Assembly: GCA_963725415.1 (NCBI GenBank)
Contig: CAVRZY010000094.1
Location: forward strand, 1-25,455
Direction: 5' to 3'
DNA from: CAVRZY01 sp963725415
GTDB lineage: Bacteria > Acidobacteriota > Terriglobia > Bryobacterales > Bryobacteraceae
DNA: 25,455 bases
The notes below the pieces were generated by a model that was given only the letters and a program-made list of their open reading frames with translations, searched no databases and was not told where the DNA came from. The translations under genes and the position numbers were made by a program. Below are positions 17,203-25,330 of the stretch, in pieces (within the stretch, counting starts at the first letter, position 1; the number at the start of each line of letters is the position of its first letter).

Positions 17203-18645
17203 TCAGACCTCGTGGATCACCTGAAAGCCGGTGAGCCGCCCGAGCCGCTCGATGTTCTGCATGTGATCCCCGTAAAAGACCACGCGGTGCAGCAGGTCGC
17301 GAGTGCCGGGCATAGCGGGACCGCCGGTCAAGGCCGCCGACCAACCCTCCAGCAGCTTCCGCGCATCTCTCACCCGGGTGCGAATCTTGGTGCGGCAGCC
17401 GCGCTCGTTATCCACGTTGCCCAGCGCCTCGCCGGTCGAGACCAGGAACCTCTTCGCCCCGGCGAACCGCGCCACGGTGACCGCGTCGCCAACCGGCGCC
17501 AGCACCTGCATCGAGGCGCCCTGGTGATCCTCCAGGTGCGAGCGCACCAGGTAGGGGGAAGCTTGGCCGTGGATGCCCTTCAGCCGGGTGGCCGAGACGC
17601 AGTGGGCGTGAATCACCTCGTTGCGGCTGGTGTCGAAAACCGGGTCGGAGACGAAGCCCGGCCTGCCGGAGAAGGAGGTCACCAGCAGTTGCGTCATGGT
17701 GGAGTCCAGGTCGCACTCGCAGACACCGTACAGCCCGGCATCGTTCAACTTCGAGAAGCCGATGCACGGGTAGGCTGGCAGTTCGCGGCGCCCGAACCCG
17801 CCCAGGCAGTCAATCGAGATGGCGTTGGCGTTCTCCTGCTTCAGGATCTGCTGAAGCGCCAGGTACAGCCGCACCGAGTCGATGATCTCCTGGCGGGTCG
17901 GCTCCACCACCCGGGCCGCATCCTTGACGAACTGGTCAGCCAGCTTGCGCGCCTGCTCGACGTTGGCCGCGTCGTAAGCGGCCTTCAGATCGAGATAAGT
18001 GGGGTAGCCGAACGTCGTGCCGAACTGCTGTGTGAAGTCGTCGGCCTTGGGGCGGGCGGCCGGCGGTGAGACTAGCAGCACCTTGCTCCGGCGGAGGTGG
18101 TGAACAGTCTGGAACAGGCTCGCGTAGGGATCCAGGTCGGCGAAATCACTGCTGGCGATCAGCTCCAGCTTCATCCCCTTCTGCATGTAGGCCGCGGCGT
18201 GGGTCCAGTCGTGGCCGGCGTAGGGAACGGCGAACATCAGCGCCGGTCTGCCGGAGTAGACCAGCTTGCGCAGCAGTGGCAGGATGATGGTGATCATGTT
18301 GAAGGCCAGGACGACATCAGCGTCACCGGGCTGTGCCAGCCAGGCGTCCATCTCCTGGGCGCTGCGGATCAACTCGCCGCCGGTGAACTTGATCTGGCCC
18401 GGGTAGCGGCGTTCGAGTTCAGCCAGTTGCGCTTCAATCCCCGCCACCTCCTGCTGGAGATCAATGTCGGGGCGCGGCCAGCCGGCCCGAGCGCCGCCCA
18501 GGTAAACCTTCCTGACCACGGCGGGACCCGCCCAGGGTCCGCTCGTCAAATCCCCCTCGGCAGCGGGGAGCGTCAAGAAGCCGGGCGCGCCCGCCGAAGC
18601 CAGCATGAACCCGCGTCTAGTCAGAAGCATGGCGGTATTGGACAT
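17203..18645 (-). CDS. Tat-type secreted L-fucose/L-arabinose isomerase-like protein
   Basis: This is a 480-residue protein. Its second half resembles the C-terminal region of the FucI/AraA sugar-isomerase fold: NAISIDCLGGFG, AYPCIGFSKLND, GLYGVCECDLDSTMTQLLV (equivalent to the CExDxxxxLT metal-site block), GFVSDPVFDTSRNEVIHAHC. The N-terminus carries a twin-arginine-like leader (LLTRRGFMLASAGAPGFLTLPA), which is unusual because true isomerases are cytoplasmic. The ATG at 18645 is chosen because GAGGTG lies 7 nt upstream. It diverges from a LysR gene over a shared 286-nt region with a palindromic operator, and is followed by the TIGR03790 gene. It could be an exported isomerase or a repurposed sugar-binding protein; all ligands cannot be confirmed by eye. 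A diverged, frameshifted copy lies at 20433-21870. Confidence 0.7.
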   Translation of the reverse strand: MSNTAMLLTRRGFMLASAGAPGFLTLPAAEGDLTSGPWAGPAVVRKVYLGGARAGWPRPDIDLQQEVAGIEAQLAELERRYPGQIKFTGGELIRSAQEMDAWLAQPGDADVVLAFNMITIILPLLRKLVYSGRPALMFAVPYAGHDWTHAAAYMQKGMKLELIASSDFADLDPYASLFQTVHHLRRSKVLLVSPPAARPKADDFTQQFGTTFGYPTYLDLKAAYDAANVEQARKLADQFVKDAARVVEPTRQEIIDSVRLYLALQQILKQENANAISIDCLGGFGRRELPAYPCIGFSKLNDAGLYGVCECDLDSTMTQLLVTSFSGRPGFVSDPVFDTSRNEVIHAHCVSATRLKGIHGQASPYLVRSHLEDHQGASMQVLAPVGDAVTVARFAGAKRFLVSTGEALGNVDNERGCRTKIRTRVRDARKLLEGWSAALTGGPAMPGTRDLLHRVVFYGDHMQNIERLGRLTGFQVIHEV

Positions 18646-18689
18646 CGCAGTCACCTCGGTGCTTTTTGGACAACCAGCATATCGCTGAG

Positions 18690-18695
18690 AGTATA
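18690..18695 (-). promoter_or_regulatory. Candidate -10 box (TATACT) of the FucI-like gene
   Basis: TATACT on the minus strand lies 44 nt before the ATG at 18645, leaving room for a leader with GAGGTG. The -35 position is poor (CTTCCC), which would suit an activator-dependent promoter. The sequence is repeated identically in the other arm (about 20391-20396, plus strand). Confidence 0.4.
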
Positions 18696-18831
18696 CACCC
18701 ATCCGCCGCCCTGGGAAGGCGCTCGGCCCGGGTTGGAGGTGCGGCCTGTTCTTCCTCCTTCAAAGGGGAAGAAGACTCGTGGCTGCGGCATTCCCACTGT
18801 TTGTCTGTCTAACCGCACCACCCGGGACCAC

Positions 18832-18850
18832 TTGCTACAATTAGTAGCAA
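18832..18850. promoter_or_regulatory. LysR-type operator, 19-bp perfect palindrome
   Basis: TTGCTAC-AATTA-GTAGCAA is a perfect inverted repeat with a 5-nt centre, and T-N11-A spacings fit within it as expected for a LysR-type box. It lies 82 nt before lysR and about 190 nt before the divergent FucI-like start. Such sites normally mediate autorepression and inducer-dependent activation of the divergent gene. It recurs at 20228-20246. Confidence 0.65.
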
Positions 18851-18931
18851 GATACGGCGCCACAGGGAAATTCATTATTTCTATCGCGCCGATTCATATT
18901 TTGTTTCGGGAAGGCGCAGCCCGCCAACACT

Positions 18932-19696
18932 ATGGATCTCGACCAACTCCACACCTTCCTTGAGATCGTGCGGCTGAAGAGTTTTTCCAAAGCCGCCCAG
19001 ACCTGCTTCCGGACGCAGCCGGCCATCAGCGCCCAGGTGCGCCAGTTGGAGCAGGAACTCAACACCGCCCTGTTCGAGCGCTTTGGCAGCCGTATTTCTT
19101 TGACGACTGCCGGGAAGATCTTCGCGCAATATGCCGAGCAGATCCTGGAGCTGCGCCGGCAGGCCCAGAACGCCATCCACGAACTGGAACGCACGCCTCG
19201 CGGTGAGCTGGTCATTGCCGCCAACGAAGCCACCTGCATCGACGTCTTGCCGCGGGTTTTCTCCGAGTACAGCCGGCAGTTCCCGCAGGTCCAGTTGCTG
19301 GTCGAGCGGATGTATGGGGCCCGCATTATCGAAGCCGTGCTGGAGAACCTGGCGGACTTCGGCATCACCCAGTTGCCCATCCAGGAGCGGAAGCTCGAAG
19401 TCGCCAAGATCCATTCTGATGAAATCAAGCTGGTCGTTCCGGCCGGCCACCCGCTGGCCACGAAAGCCGCCGTGCGCTGTGAAGAACTGACCGGCTTCCC
19501 CCTGCTCCTGCCAAAATCCGGAACCACCCGCGCCCGTCTGGGCCAATGGCTGGAGCCGGATTTCGGCAGGAGCAGGGGGAAGCCGGTCAGTTCTTCACAG
19601 CGCACGGCGGCTTTCGTGGCCAGCGGGTGGCCGGCCGGAACGACCAGCTTGATTTCATCAGAATGGATCTTGGCGACTTCGAGCTTCCGCTCCTGA
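18932..19696 (+). CDS. LysR-family transcriptional regulator, truncated at fold-back
   Basis: The N-terminal winged helix-turn-helix is complete (MDLDQLHTFLEIVRLKSFSKAAQT, QPAISAQVRQLEQELNTALFERF, residues 1-60). A linker helix and the first part of the inducer-binding domain follow (ELVIAANEATCIDVLP, VQLLVERMYGARIIEAV, FGIT, LVVPAGHPLA, FPLLLPKSGTTRARLGQWLEP). Real homology ends at about residue 209 (position 19558). Beyond that the frame reads the reverse complement of the gene itself, so the last 45 residues are meaningless. A full LysR has about 300 residues, so the second effector subdomain is missing here. It likely controls the divergent FucI-like gene through the palindrome at 18832-18850. 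The intact 3' half is not in the window. Confidence 0.85.
   Translation: MDLDQLHTFLEIVRLKSFSKAAQTCFRTQPAISAQVRQLEQELNTALFERFGSRISLTTAGKIFAQYAEQILELRRQAQNAIHELERTPRGELVIAANEATCIDVLPRVFSEYSRQFPQVQLLVERMYGARIIEAVLENLADFGITQLPIQERKLEVAKIHSDEIKLVVPAGHPLATKAAVRCEELTGFPLLLPKSGTTRARLGQWLEPDFGRSRGKPVSSSQRTAAFVASGWPAGTTSLISSEWILATSSFRS
19522..19555. other. 34-nt unique spacer at the palindrome centre
   Basis: This short stretch continues the lysR reading frame (TTRARLGQWLE) and is the only unpaired part between the arms. It is flanked by TCCGG on the left and CCGGA on the right. Confidence 0.88.
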
Positions 19697-20146
19697 TCGG
19701 CGGGTACCGGGTGATGCCGAAGTCCGCCAGGTTCTCCAGCACGGCTTCGATAATGCGGGCCCCATACATCCGCTCGACCAGCAACTGGACCTGCGGGAAC
19801 TGCCGGCTGTACTCGGAGAAAACCCACGGCAAGACGTGGATGCAGGTGGCTTCGTTGGCAGCAATGACAAGCCACCGCGAGGCGTGCGTTCCAGTTCGTG
19901 GATGGCGTTCTGGGCCTGCCGGCGCAGCTCCAGGATCTGCTCGGCATATTGCGCGAAGATCTTCCCGGCAGTCGTCAAAGAAATACGGCTGCCAAAGCGC
20001 TCGAACAGGGCGGTGTTGAGTTCCTGCTCCAACTGGCGCACCTGGGCGCTGATGGCCGGCTGCGTCCGGAAGCAGGTCTGGGCGGCTTTGGAAAAACTCT
20101 TCAGCCGCACGATCTCAAGGAAGGTGTGGAGTTGGTCGAGATCCAT
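19556..20146 (-). pseudogene. LysR regulator, broken inverted copy
   Basis: From the ATG at 20146 the first 91 residues repeat the left copy exactly through the helix-turn-helix (ending ELERTPRG). Then GGTGAGCTGGTCATT of the left copy appears as GGTGGCTTGTCATT, shifting the frame (about 19877). Another shift occurs near 19700, where QLPIQERK of the left copy is disrupted by a GCGGGTACCGG-like scramble. It stops at the fold-back, so it also lacks the end of the effector domain. Not expected to give a functional regulator as written. Confidence 0.82.
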
Positions 20147-20227
20147 AGTGTTGGCGGGCTGCGCCTTCCCGAAACAAAATATGAATCGGCGCGATAGAAA
20201 TAATGAATTTCCCTGTGGCGCTGTATC

Positions 20228-20246
20228 TTGCTACTAATTGTAGCAA
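20228..20246. promoter_or_regulatory. LysR-type palindromic operator, inverted-arm copy
   Basis: TTGCTAC-TAATT-GTAGCAA is the reverse complement of the site at 18832-18850, unchanged. It lies between the inverted lysR and FucI-like copies. Confidence 0.6.
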
Positions 20247-20432
20247 GTGGTCCCGGGTGGTGCGGTTAGACAGACAAACAGTGGGAATGCCGCAGCCACG
20301 AGTCTTCTTCCCCTTTGAAGGAGGAAGAACAGGCCGCACCTCCAATCCGGGCCGAGCGCCTTCCCAGGGCGGCGGATGGGTGTATACTCTCAGCGATATG
20401 CTGGTTGTCCAAAAAGCACCGAGGTGACTGCG

Positions 20433-21870
20433 ATGTCCAATACCGCCATGCTTCTGACTAGACGCGGGTTCATGCTGGCTTCGGCGGGCGCGCCCGGCTT
20501 CTTGACGCTCCCCGCTGCCGAGGGGGATTTGACGAGCGGACCCTGGGCGGGTCCCGCCACGGTCAGGAAGGTGTACCTGGCCGGCGCCGGGCCGGCTGGC
20601 CCCGTCCCGACATGGATCTAACCAGGATGTGGCGGGGATCGAAGCCCGGCTGGCCGAGCTGGAGCGCCGGTATCCGGGCCAGATCCGTTCACCGGCGGGG
20701 AGGTGCTCCGCAGCGCCAGGAAGAGTGGCTGAAGCCCGGCGACGCCGACGTCGTCCTGGCCTTCAACATGATCACCATCATCCTGCCACTGCTGCGGAAG
20801 CTGGTCGAGTTCCGGCAAACCGACGCTGATGTTCCCGTTCCCTACGCCGGCCACGACTGGACGCACGCCGCCGCCTACATGCAGAAGGGGATGAAGCTCG
20901 AGCTGATCGCCAGCAGCGATTTCGCCGACCTGGATCCCTACGTGAGCCTGTTCCGCACCATCCATCACCTGCGCCACAGCAAGGTGCTGCTGGTCTCGCC
21001 GCCGGCCGCCCGCCCCAAGGCCGAGGGCTACACAGAGCAGTTCGGCACCACCTTCGGCTATCCCACCTACCTGGATCTGAAAGCCGCTCTACGACGCGGT
21101 CGACGTCGAACAGGCGCGCAAGCTGGCCGAAGAGTTCATCCAGGCGCGGCCGCGGGTGGTGGAGCCGACCCGCGAGGAGATCGTCGACTCCATGCGCCTG
21201 TACCTGGCGCTTCAGAAGATGCTGAAGCAGGAGAAAGCCAACGCCATCGCCATCGACTGCCTGGGCGGGTTCGGCCGCGCGCGAACTGCCCGCCTATCCC
21301 TGCATCGCCTTCTCCAAGCTGAACGACGCCGGGCTGTACGGGGTCTGCGAGTGCGACCTGGACTCCACCATGACGCAATTGCTGGTGACTTCGTTCTCCG
21401 GCAAGCCGGGCTTCGTTTCCGACCCGGTCTTCGACACCAGCCGCAACGAGGTGATCCACGCCCATTGCGTGGCGGCCGCCACGAAGCTGCAGGGCATCGG
21501 CCGGCCCAGCCTCGCCGTACATGGTCCGCTCCCACCTGGAGGACCACAAGGGCGTGTCGATGCAGGTGCTGATGCCGGTCGGCGACCCGGTCACCGTGGC
21601 GCGGTTCGCCGAGCCGGCGAAGCTGCTGGTGTCCACCGGCGAGGCGCTCGGCAACGTGGATAACCAGCGCGGCTGCCGCACCAAGATCCGCACCCGGGTC
21701 AAGGATGCGCGCAAGCTTCTGGAGGGCTGGACGGCGGCCGTCGCCGACCGGCCCGGCTCATGCCCGGCACGCGGGACCTGCTGCACCGCGTGGTCTTCTA
21801 TGGCGACCACATCGTGGCGATCGAGCGGCTGGGCCGGCTGACCGGGTTCCAGGTGATCCACGAAGGCTGA
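20433..21870 (+). pseudogene. FucI/AraA-like secreted protein, diverged frameshifted copy
   Basis: The leader (MSNTAMLLTRRGFMLASAGAPG onward, to about 20570) is identical to the left copy. Beyond it the sequence differs by frequent third-position changes and conservative replacements, for example DPYVSLFRTIHHLRHSKVL for DPYASLFQTVHHLRRSKVL and MLKQEKANAIAIDCLGG for ILKQENANAISIDCLGG. Several small indels also break the frame (near 20590-20720, 20810, 21090, 21285, 21510 and 21755). The metal-site block GLYGVCECDLDSTMTQLLV is kept. The substitutions look like genuine strain or paralogue divergence, whereas the indels look like sequencing error. It ends at the TGA at 21868-21870. Confidence 0.8.
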
Positions 21871-21935
21871 GCGGCGACCAGTCTTTTCCAATACGCAACG
21901 AGTAGCGGTTGCGCGCGATCCGGCGCGATTGTAGC

Positions 21936-23032
21936 ATGGGGCCTGTGCGCCGATTCGGCCTGCTTCTAACGGTGGCTTCATGCGCCGTGTTGGCGCAGTC
22001 TCCGGCCAACGTTCTGGTGGTCGTGAACAAGTCGTCGCCTCTGTCGCAGCAGATCGCGAACTACTATGTCCAGAGACGGTCGATCCCCAAAGGAAACGTG
22101 TGCGCTTTGGAGGTGACCGCTTGGAGACCATCTTCCCGTGAGGTATACAGAACGCGGAATCACAGCACCAGATTGCAGCATGCCTGAAATCCAGAAACCT
22201 CGTTGACAGGGTTTTGTATGTCGTCACGACCTTGGGAGTTCCTTTGCGGATCACGGGGAGCTGGTGGAGGGCCGGGACACGGACGCCGCCGCGGTTGACT
22301 CGGAGCTGACTCTGCTTTACGAAGACCTGCGCGGCAAGAAACCTCCGCTCGCTGGCCCGCTCAGGAATCCGTTCTTCGGGCGGAGAGACGAGCCGTTCCG
22401 CCACCCGCAGTTCGGAATGTATCTGGTGACCCGGCTGGCCGGTTATGATTTTGTGGACGTGAAGGGGATGATTGACCGGGCGCTGGCGGCGGGGAATCGG
22501 GGGAGGTTCGTGCTGGACCTCAAGGGCCAGCGCCGACGCTCCGGGAAACGCTGGCTGCGGACGGCCGCGATCCTGCTGCCGAAGGAGCGCGTGGTGATGG
22601 ACGAGACCACCACGGTGTTGTACGGCCAGCGAGAGGTGATCGGATACGCGGGATGGGGGTCAACGATCCCAACCGGAAGCGGCGCTTCTTGGGATTCCAG
22701 TGGCTGCCGGGCGCCATCGTGACGGAGTACGTCTCTACCAACGGCCGCACCTTTGCGCGCCCGCCGGAAAGCTGGAACATCGGCGCCTGGAAGGATAAGG
22801 CCAGTTACTTGGCGGGCTCGCCGCAATCACTCACGACGGACTGTATTCATGAAGGAGTGACGGGGGGGTCCGGGCACGTGTACGAGCCGTTTCTGCAATT
22901 CACTCCCCGCCCGGACTACCTTTTGCCGGCGTATTTCAGGGCCGCAACCTGGCGGAGAGTTACTATCTTGCGATCCCGGCCCTGAGCTGGCACAACATCG
23001 TGGTAGGGGATCCGCTCTGCCGGCTGCGATAG
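21936..23032 (+). pseudogene. TIGR03790-family protein, frameshifted inverted copy
   Basis: It opens exactly like the left copy (MGPVRRFGLLLTVASCAVLAQ) and ends with the same PLCRLR. In between the frame breaks near 22120-22200 (a noisy 60-nt stretch where TAEETISREVYETQ becomes unreadable), near 22260, 22530, 22660 and 22940. Other parts are nearly base-identical to 16043-17137. No codon-biased divergence is obvious, unlike its FucI-like neighbour. Confidence 0.82.
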
Positions 23033-23043
23033 CCGTAGCCGTC

Positions 23044-23174
23044 AGAAGCTGTGAAAAAATGCCCGCTTGACTTGGGCTGCCGGCAACGCAGGCCGGGGGC
23101 CTGCGCCACCTCAACAACTTGCCAGTTTTGTGGGGCAGGTCCCCGACCGGCTCTGGCATTTTTTCACACCTTCT
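23044..23174. repeat. MITE-like repeat, inverted-arm copy
   Basis: This is the exact reverse complement of 15900-16030, with both 20-bp ends and the internal GGTGGCGCAGGC core retained and no indels visible. Confidence 0.65.
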
Positions 23175-23214
23175 CAGCCCTCCGCTTGAGGCGCTGTGGC
23201 TGATGGCTTGCTGA

Positions 23215-23696
23215 CTACTGGGGCGCGCCGGCGCGGTGGCGGAGCGTTCTCATCCCTCCGGCGATTGACGGCCTCATAAGACCCCGAAGCTGGTGGGCTT
23301 TGTCGCGCTGCTCCGGGGTTAGAAGAGCGCGGAACTTGACGGCGGCTTTGGCGTGGATGGCGATCAACTGAGAGATGAGCTTGGCCTGGGCGTCGGCCAG
23401 TTGCTGGATCTGCTGATCGGATGCGGCGCCGCTCTCGACGACCTTCTGGAGCGCTTCGTGGCCCTGTCTCAACTCGGGCAACAGGGGTTTAGCCGCTCCC
23501 AGGCGGCATCAAAGATGCCTTTGGCCTGGGCCTTCTGAGCGTCGGTCAGGCCCAGCACCAGGCTGAGCGCCTCCAGACGCCGGGCTTGAAGCCCTCCCAA
23601 GATGCCCATCATTCCCGGGCCTGGTCCTTGCGCCAGCAGCGGTCCGGCGGCCGGCCGCCCGGCGGAAACTCCAACCAATCGAAGCTTGTTTGTCAT
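23215..23696 (-). pseudogene. Spy/CpxP-like LTxxQ protein, frameshifted inverted copy
   Basis: This is nearly identical to 15374-15859, with the ATG at 23696 preceded by the same AGGAGG. Small deletions alter the signal peptide (GCCGGGCGGCCGGCC in place of GCCGGGGCGGCCTTGGCC, near 23655) and the middle (GGGAGCGGC for GGGACGCGGC, near 23505). These split the protein in two frames. Both LTxxQ motifs are still readable, one on each side of the second break. Confidence 0.8.
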
Positions 23697-23754
23697 ATCC
23701 TGTGACCTCCTATTGTAGAGTACGGTGCAGGTGTAAAGACCGCGTCGGCAGCAC

Positions 23755-23769
23755 GTAAAAGAATGTAAA
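23755..23769 (+). promoter_or_regulatory. CpxR-type box, inverted-arm copy
   Basis: GTAAA-AGAAT-GTAAA on the plus strand, with the extra GTAAA at 23733-23737, is unchanged from the left arm although the adjacent regulator gene has diverged. Confidence 0.6.
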
Positions 23770-23810
23770 GACCCGGCGCGTGACACCCCTGCCCATGGTA
23801 AATTCGGGTC

Positions 23811-24499
23811 GTGCAGGTCTTGTTGATCGACGATGACGCGGAATTGGGCTCGCTGCTGAAGGAGTTCCTCAAGCGAGAAGGCTTCACGATGGAATTCGAA
23901 TACGCGGGGCCGCGGGGCTGGAGACGCGCTGCGGGCGATTACGGCCTCATTATTCTGGACGTGATGCTGCCGGGCCTGGACGGGTTCGAGATTCTCCGGG
24001 GGCTGCGGCAGAAACAGCCGGGTGCCGGTGATGATGCTGACCGCTCGCGGGGAAGACGTCGATCGGATTATCGGGCTGGAGCTGGGCGCCGACGACTATC
24101 TGCCGAAGCCGTTCAATCCGCGCGAGTTGGCCGCCCGGATCCGGGCCATCCTGCGGCGCAGAACCGCGCGGCCGGCCGTAGGCGGCAAGCCTCGAAATCA
24201 ACGGCGTCATCTTCGATCCCGGATCGCGGGAAGTCATTCGCGACGGCCGGCGCACGAGGTGACCACCTTTGAATTCGACATCCTCGAAGTGCTGATGCGC
24301 GCGGGGGGCGGGCGGTCATTCCCGCGACGAACTGATGGAGAGCCTTTACAACCGGAAAGCCACGGCGTTCGACCGGTCGGTCGATATGCACATCAGCCAC
24401 CTCCGCAGGAAAAACTGGAGCGCGACCGCACGCTGATCAGGACCGTGCGCGGCATGGGCTACCAGTTCTGCCTGGCACCGCCGAGGAGAGCGCGCAGGA
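23811..24499 (+). pseudogene. CpxR-like response regulator, diverged frameshifted copy
   Basis: It starts with GTG at 23811 (MQVLLIDDDAELGSLLKEFLKREG). Many third-position changes and conservative replacements separate it from the left copy: GLIILDVMLPG for DLLVLDVMLPG, VTTFEFDILEVLMRAG for VTTIEFDILEILMRAA, and LIRTVRGMGYQFC for LIKTIRGVGYQFC. The frame breaks near 23915, 24020, 24187, 24250, 24310 and 24405. The phospho-acceptor Asp and the receiver Lys (DDYLPKPFNPREL) are readable. As in the left copy, no stop follows GYQFC and the last frame runs into the kinase. Confidence 0.8.
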
Positions 24500-25330
24500 A
24501 TGAGATCGCTGTTCGTCAAAATCCTGCTGTGGTTTCTGGTGTCCACCGTCATTACGGTGCTGGGGTTCGTCATCACTACGGAAGTCAGCCTCACCGCCAC
24601 GCGCGGCCGGGGGCATCTGTTTTCCCGGTTGCTGGCCTTCCCGCTGGAAGAGGCGCGGCACGCCTATGAGACGCGCGGGCGCGAGGGCCTGGCCGCATTT
24701 CTGGGCCGCTTTCGGTCGGTGTTCGAGGCGGAAGGCGTGCTCACCGATGCTAGCGGAACAGACCTGCTGACGGGAGCGGACCGGCGGGACCTGTTGGCGA
24801 GTGCGCAGCGCCGCCCCGTGATTCCGTTCTTCCGCGGCGGGCCGGTGGTGATCGCGCACGCCACCGATCAGGGCCACTACTGGTTCTTCTTGATCATCCA
24901 CGGCCAGCGGGGCCGCCTGCCGTTCTTTCTGCCCCAGTATCTGTGGCTGGTGGGCGCGGTGGTCTTGCTGTCCTACGGCCTGACCCTCCATCTCACCTCT
25001 CCGCTGCGGTCCCTGCAAAGGGCCGTGGAACGCTTTGGCCGGGGCGATTTTTCGTCCCGCGTGAAGTCGAAGCGGCGCGACGAATTGGGCCAGCTCGCAC
25101 GCACCTTCGACCAGATGGCGGAACGGATCCAGACCTTGCTGGCGGCGGAGCGGCGACTGCACAACCCTACCCGCGCAGCAAGCTGCGCAGCACCGCGGGG
25201 AGGATGCCGCCATTCTTGTAGTAATTCACTTCGACAGGTGTATCCAGGCGGCACAACGCCTCGATATTCCTTCACGCCACCTTTTTCGCTCCGCGCGCGC
25301 ACCACAAGCTTCTGGCCCGCCTGGATGTGA
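24500..25330 (+). pseudogene. CpxA-like kinase, 5' fragment at chimeric junction
   Basis: Residues 1-220 match the left kinase except for one residue (Thr6 to Val), covering both membrane helices, the sensor domain and HAMP. The match ends at 25160, just before the H-box. After that the frame reads antisense aconitase sequence up to a stop at 25328-25330, so the last 56 or so residues are spurious. Without H-box and ATPase domains it could not signal. Confidence 0.85.

Larger units (their letters stand above)
13912..19521 (+). repeat. Left arm of 5.6-kb inverted duplication
   Basis: This arm holds the kinase 5' half, regulator, Spy-like gene, MITE-like repeat, TIGR03790 gene, FucI-like gene and lysR 5' part, all with intact frames. 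It matches 19556-25160 in inverted order along its whole length. Its ends are set by GCAGTCGCCG (13912) and TGCCAAAATCCGG (ending 19521). Confidence 0.93.
19556..25160 (-). repeat. Right arm of 5.6-kb inverted duplication
   Basis: This is the reverse complement of 13912-19521 with many one- or few-base indels. The kinase part, the intergenic regions and the MITE-like repeat are nearly identical to the left arm. The response-regulator and FucI-like genes differ by many, mostly third-position, changes. Matching stops after CGGCGACTGC at 25160, inside the kinase gene. Confidence 0.93.

Noticed and set aside
18646..18702. Upstream start (18702) for the FucI-like gene
   Set aside because: It would place the likely -10 box and the GAGGTG ribosome-binding site inside the coding region.
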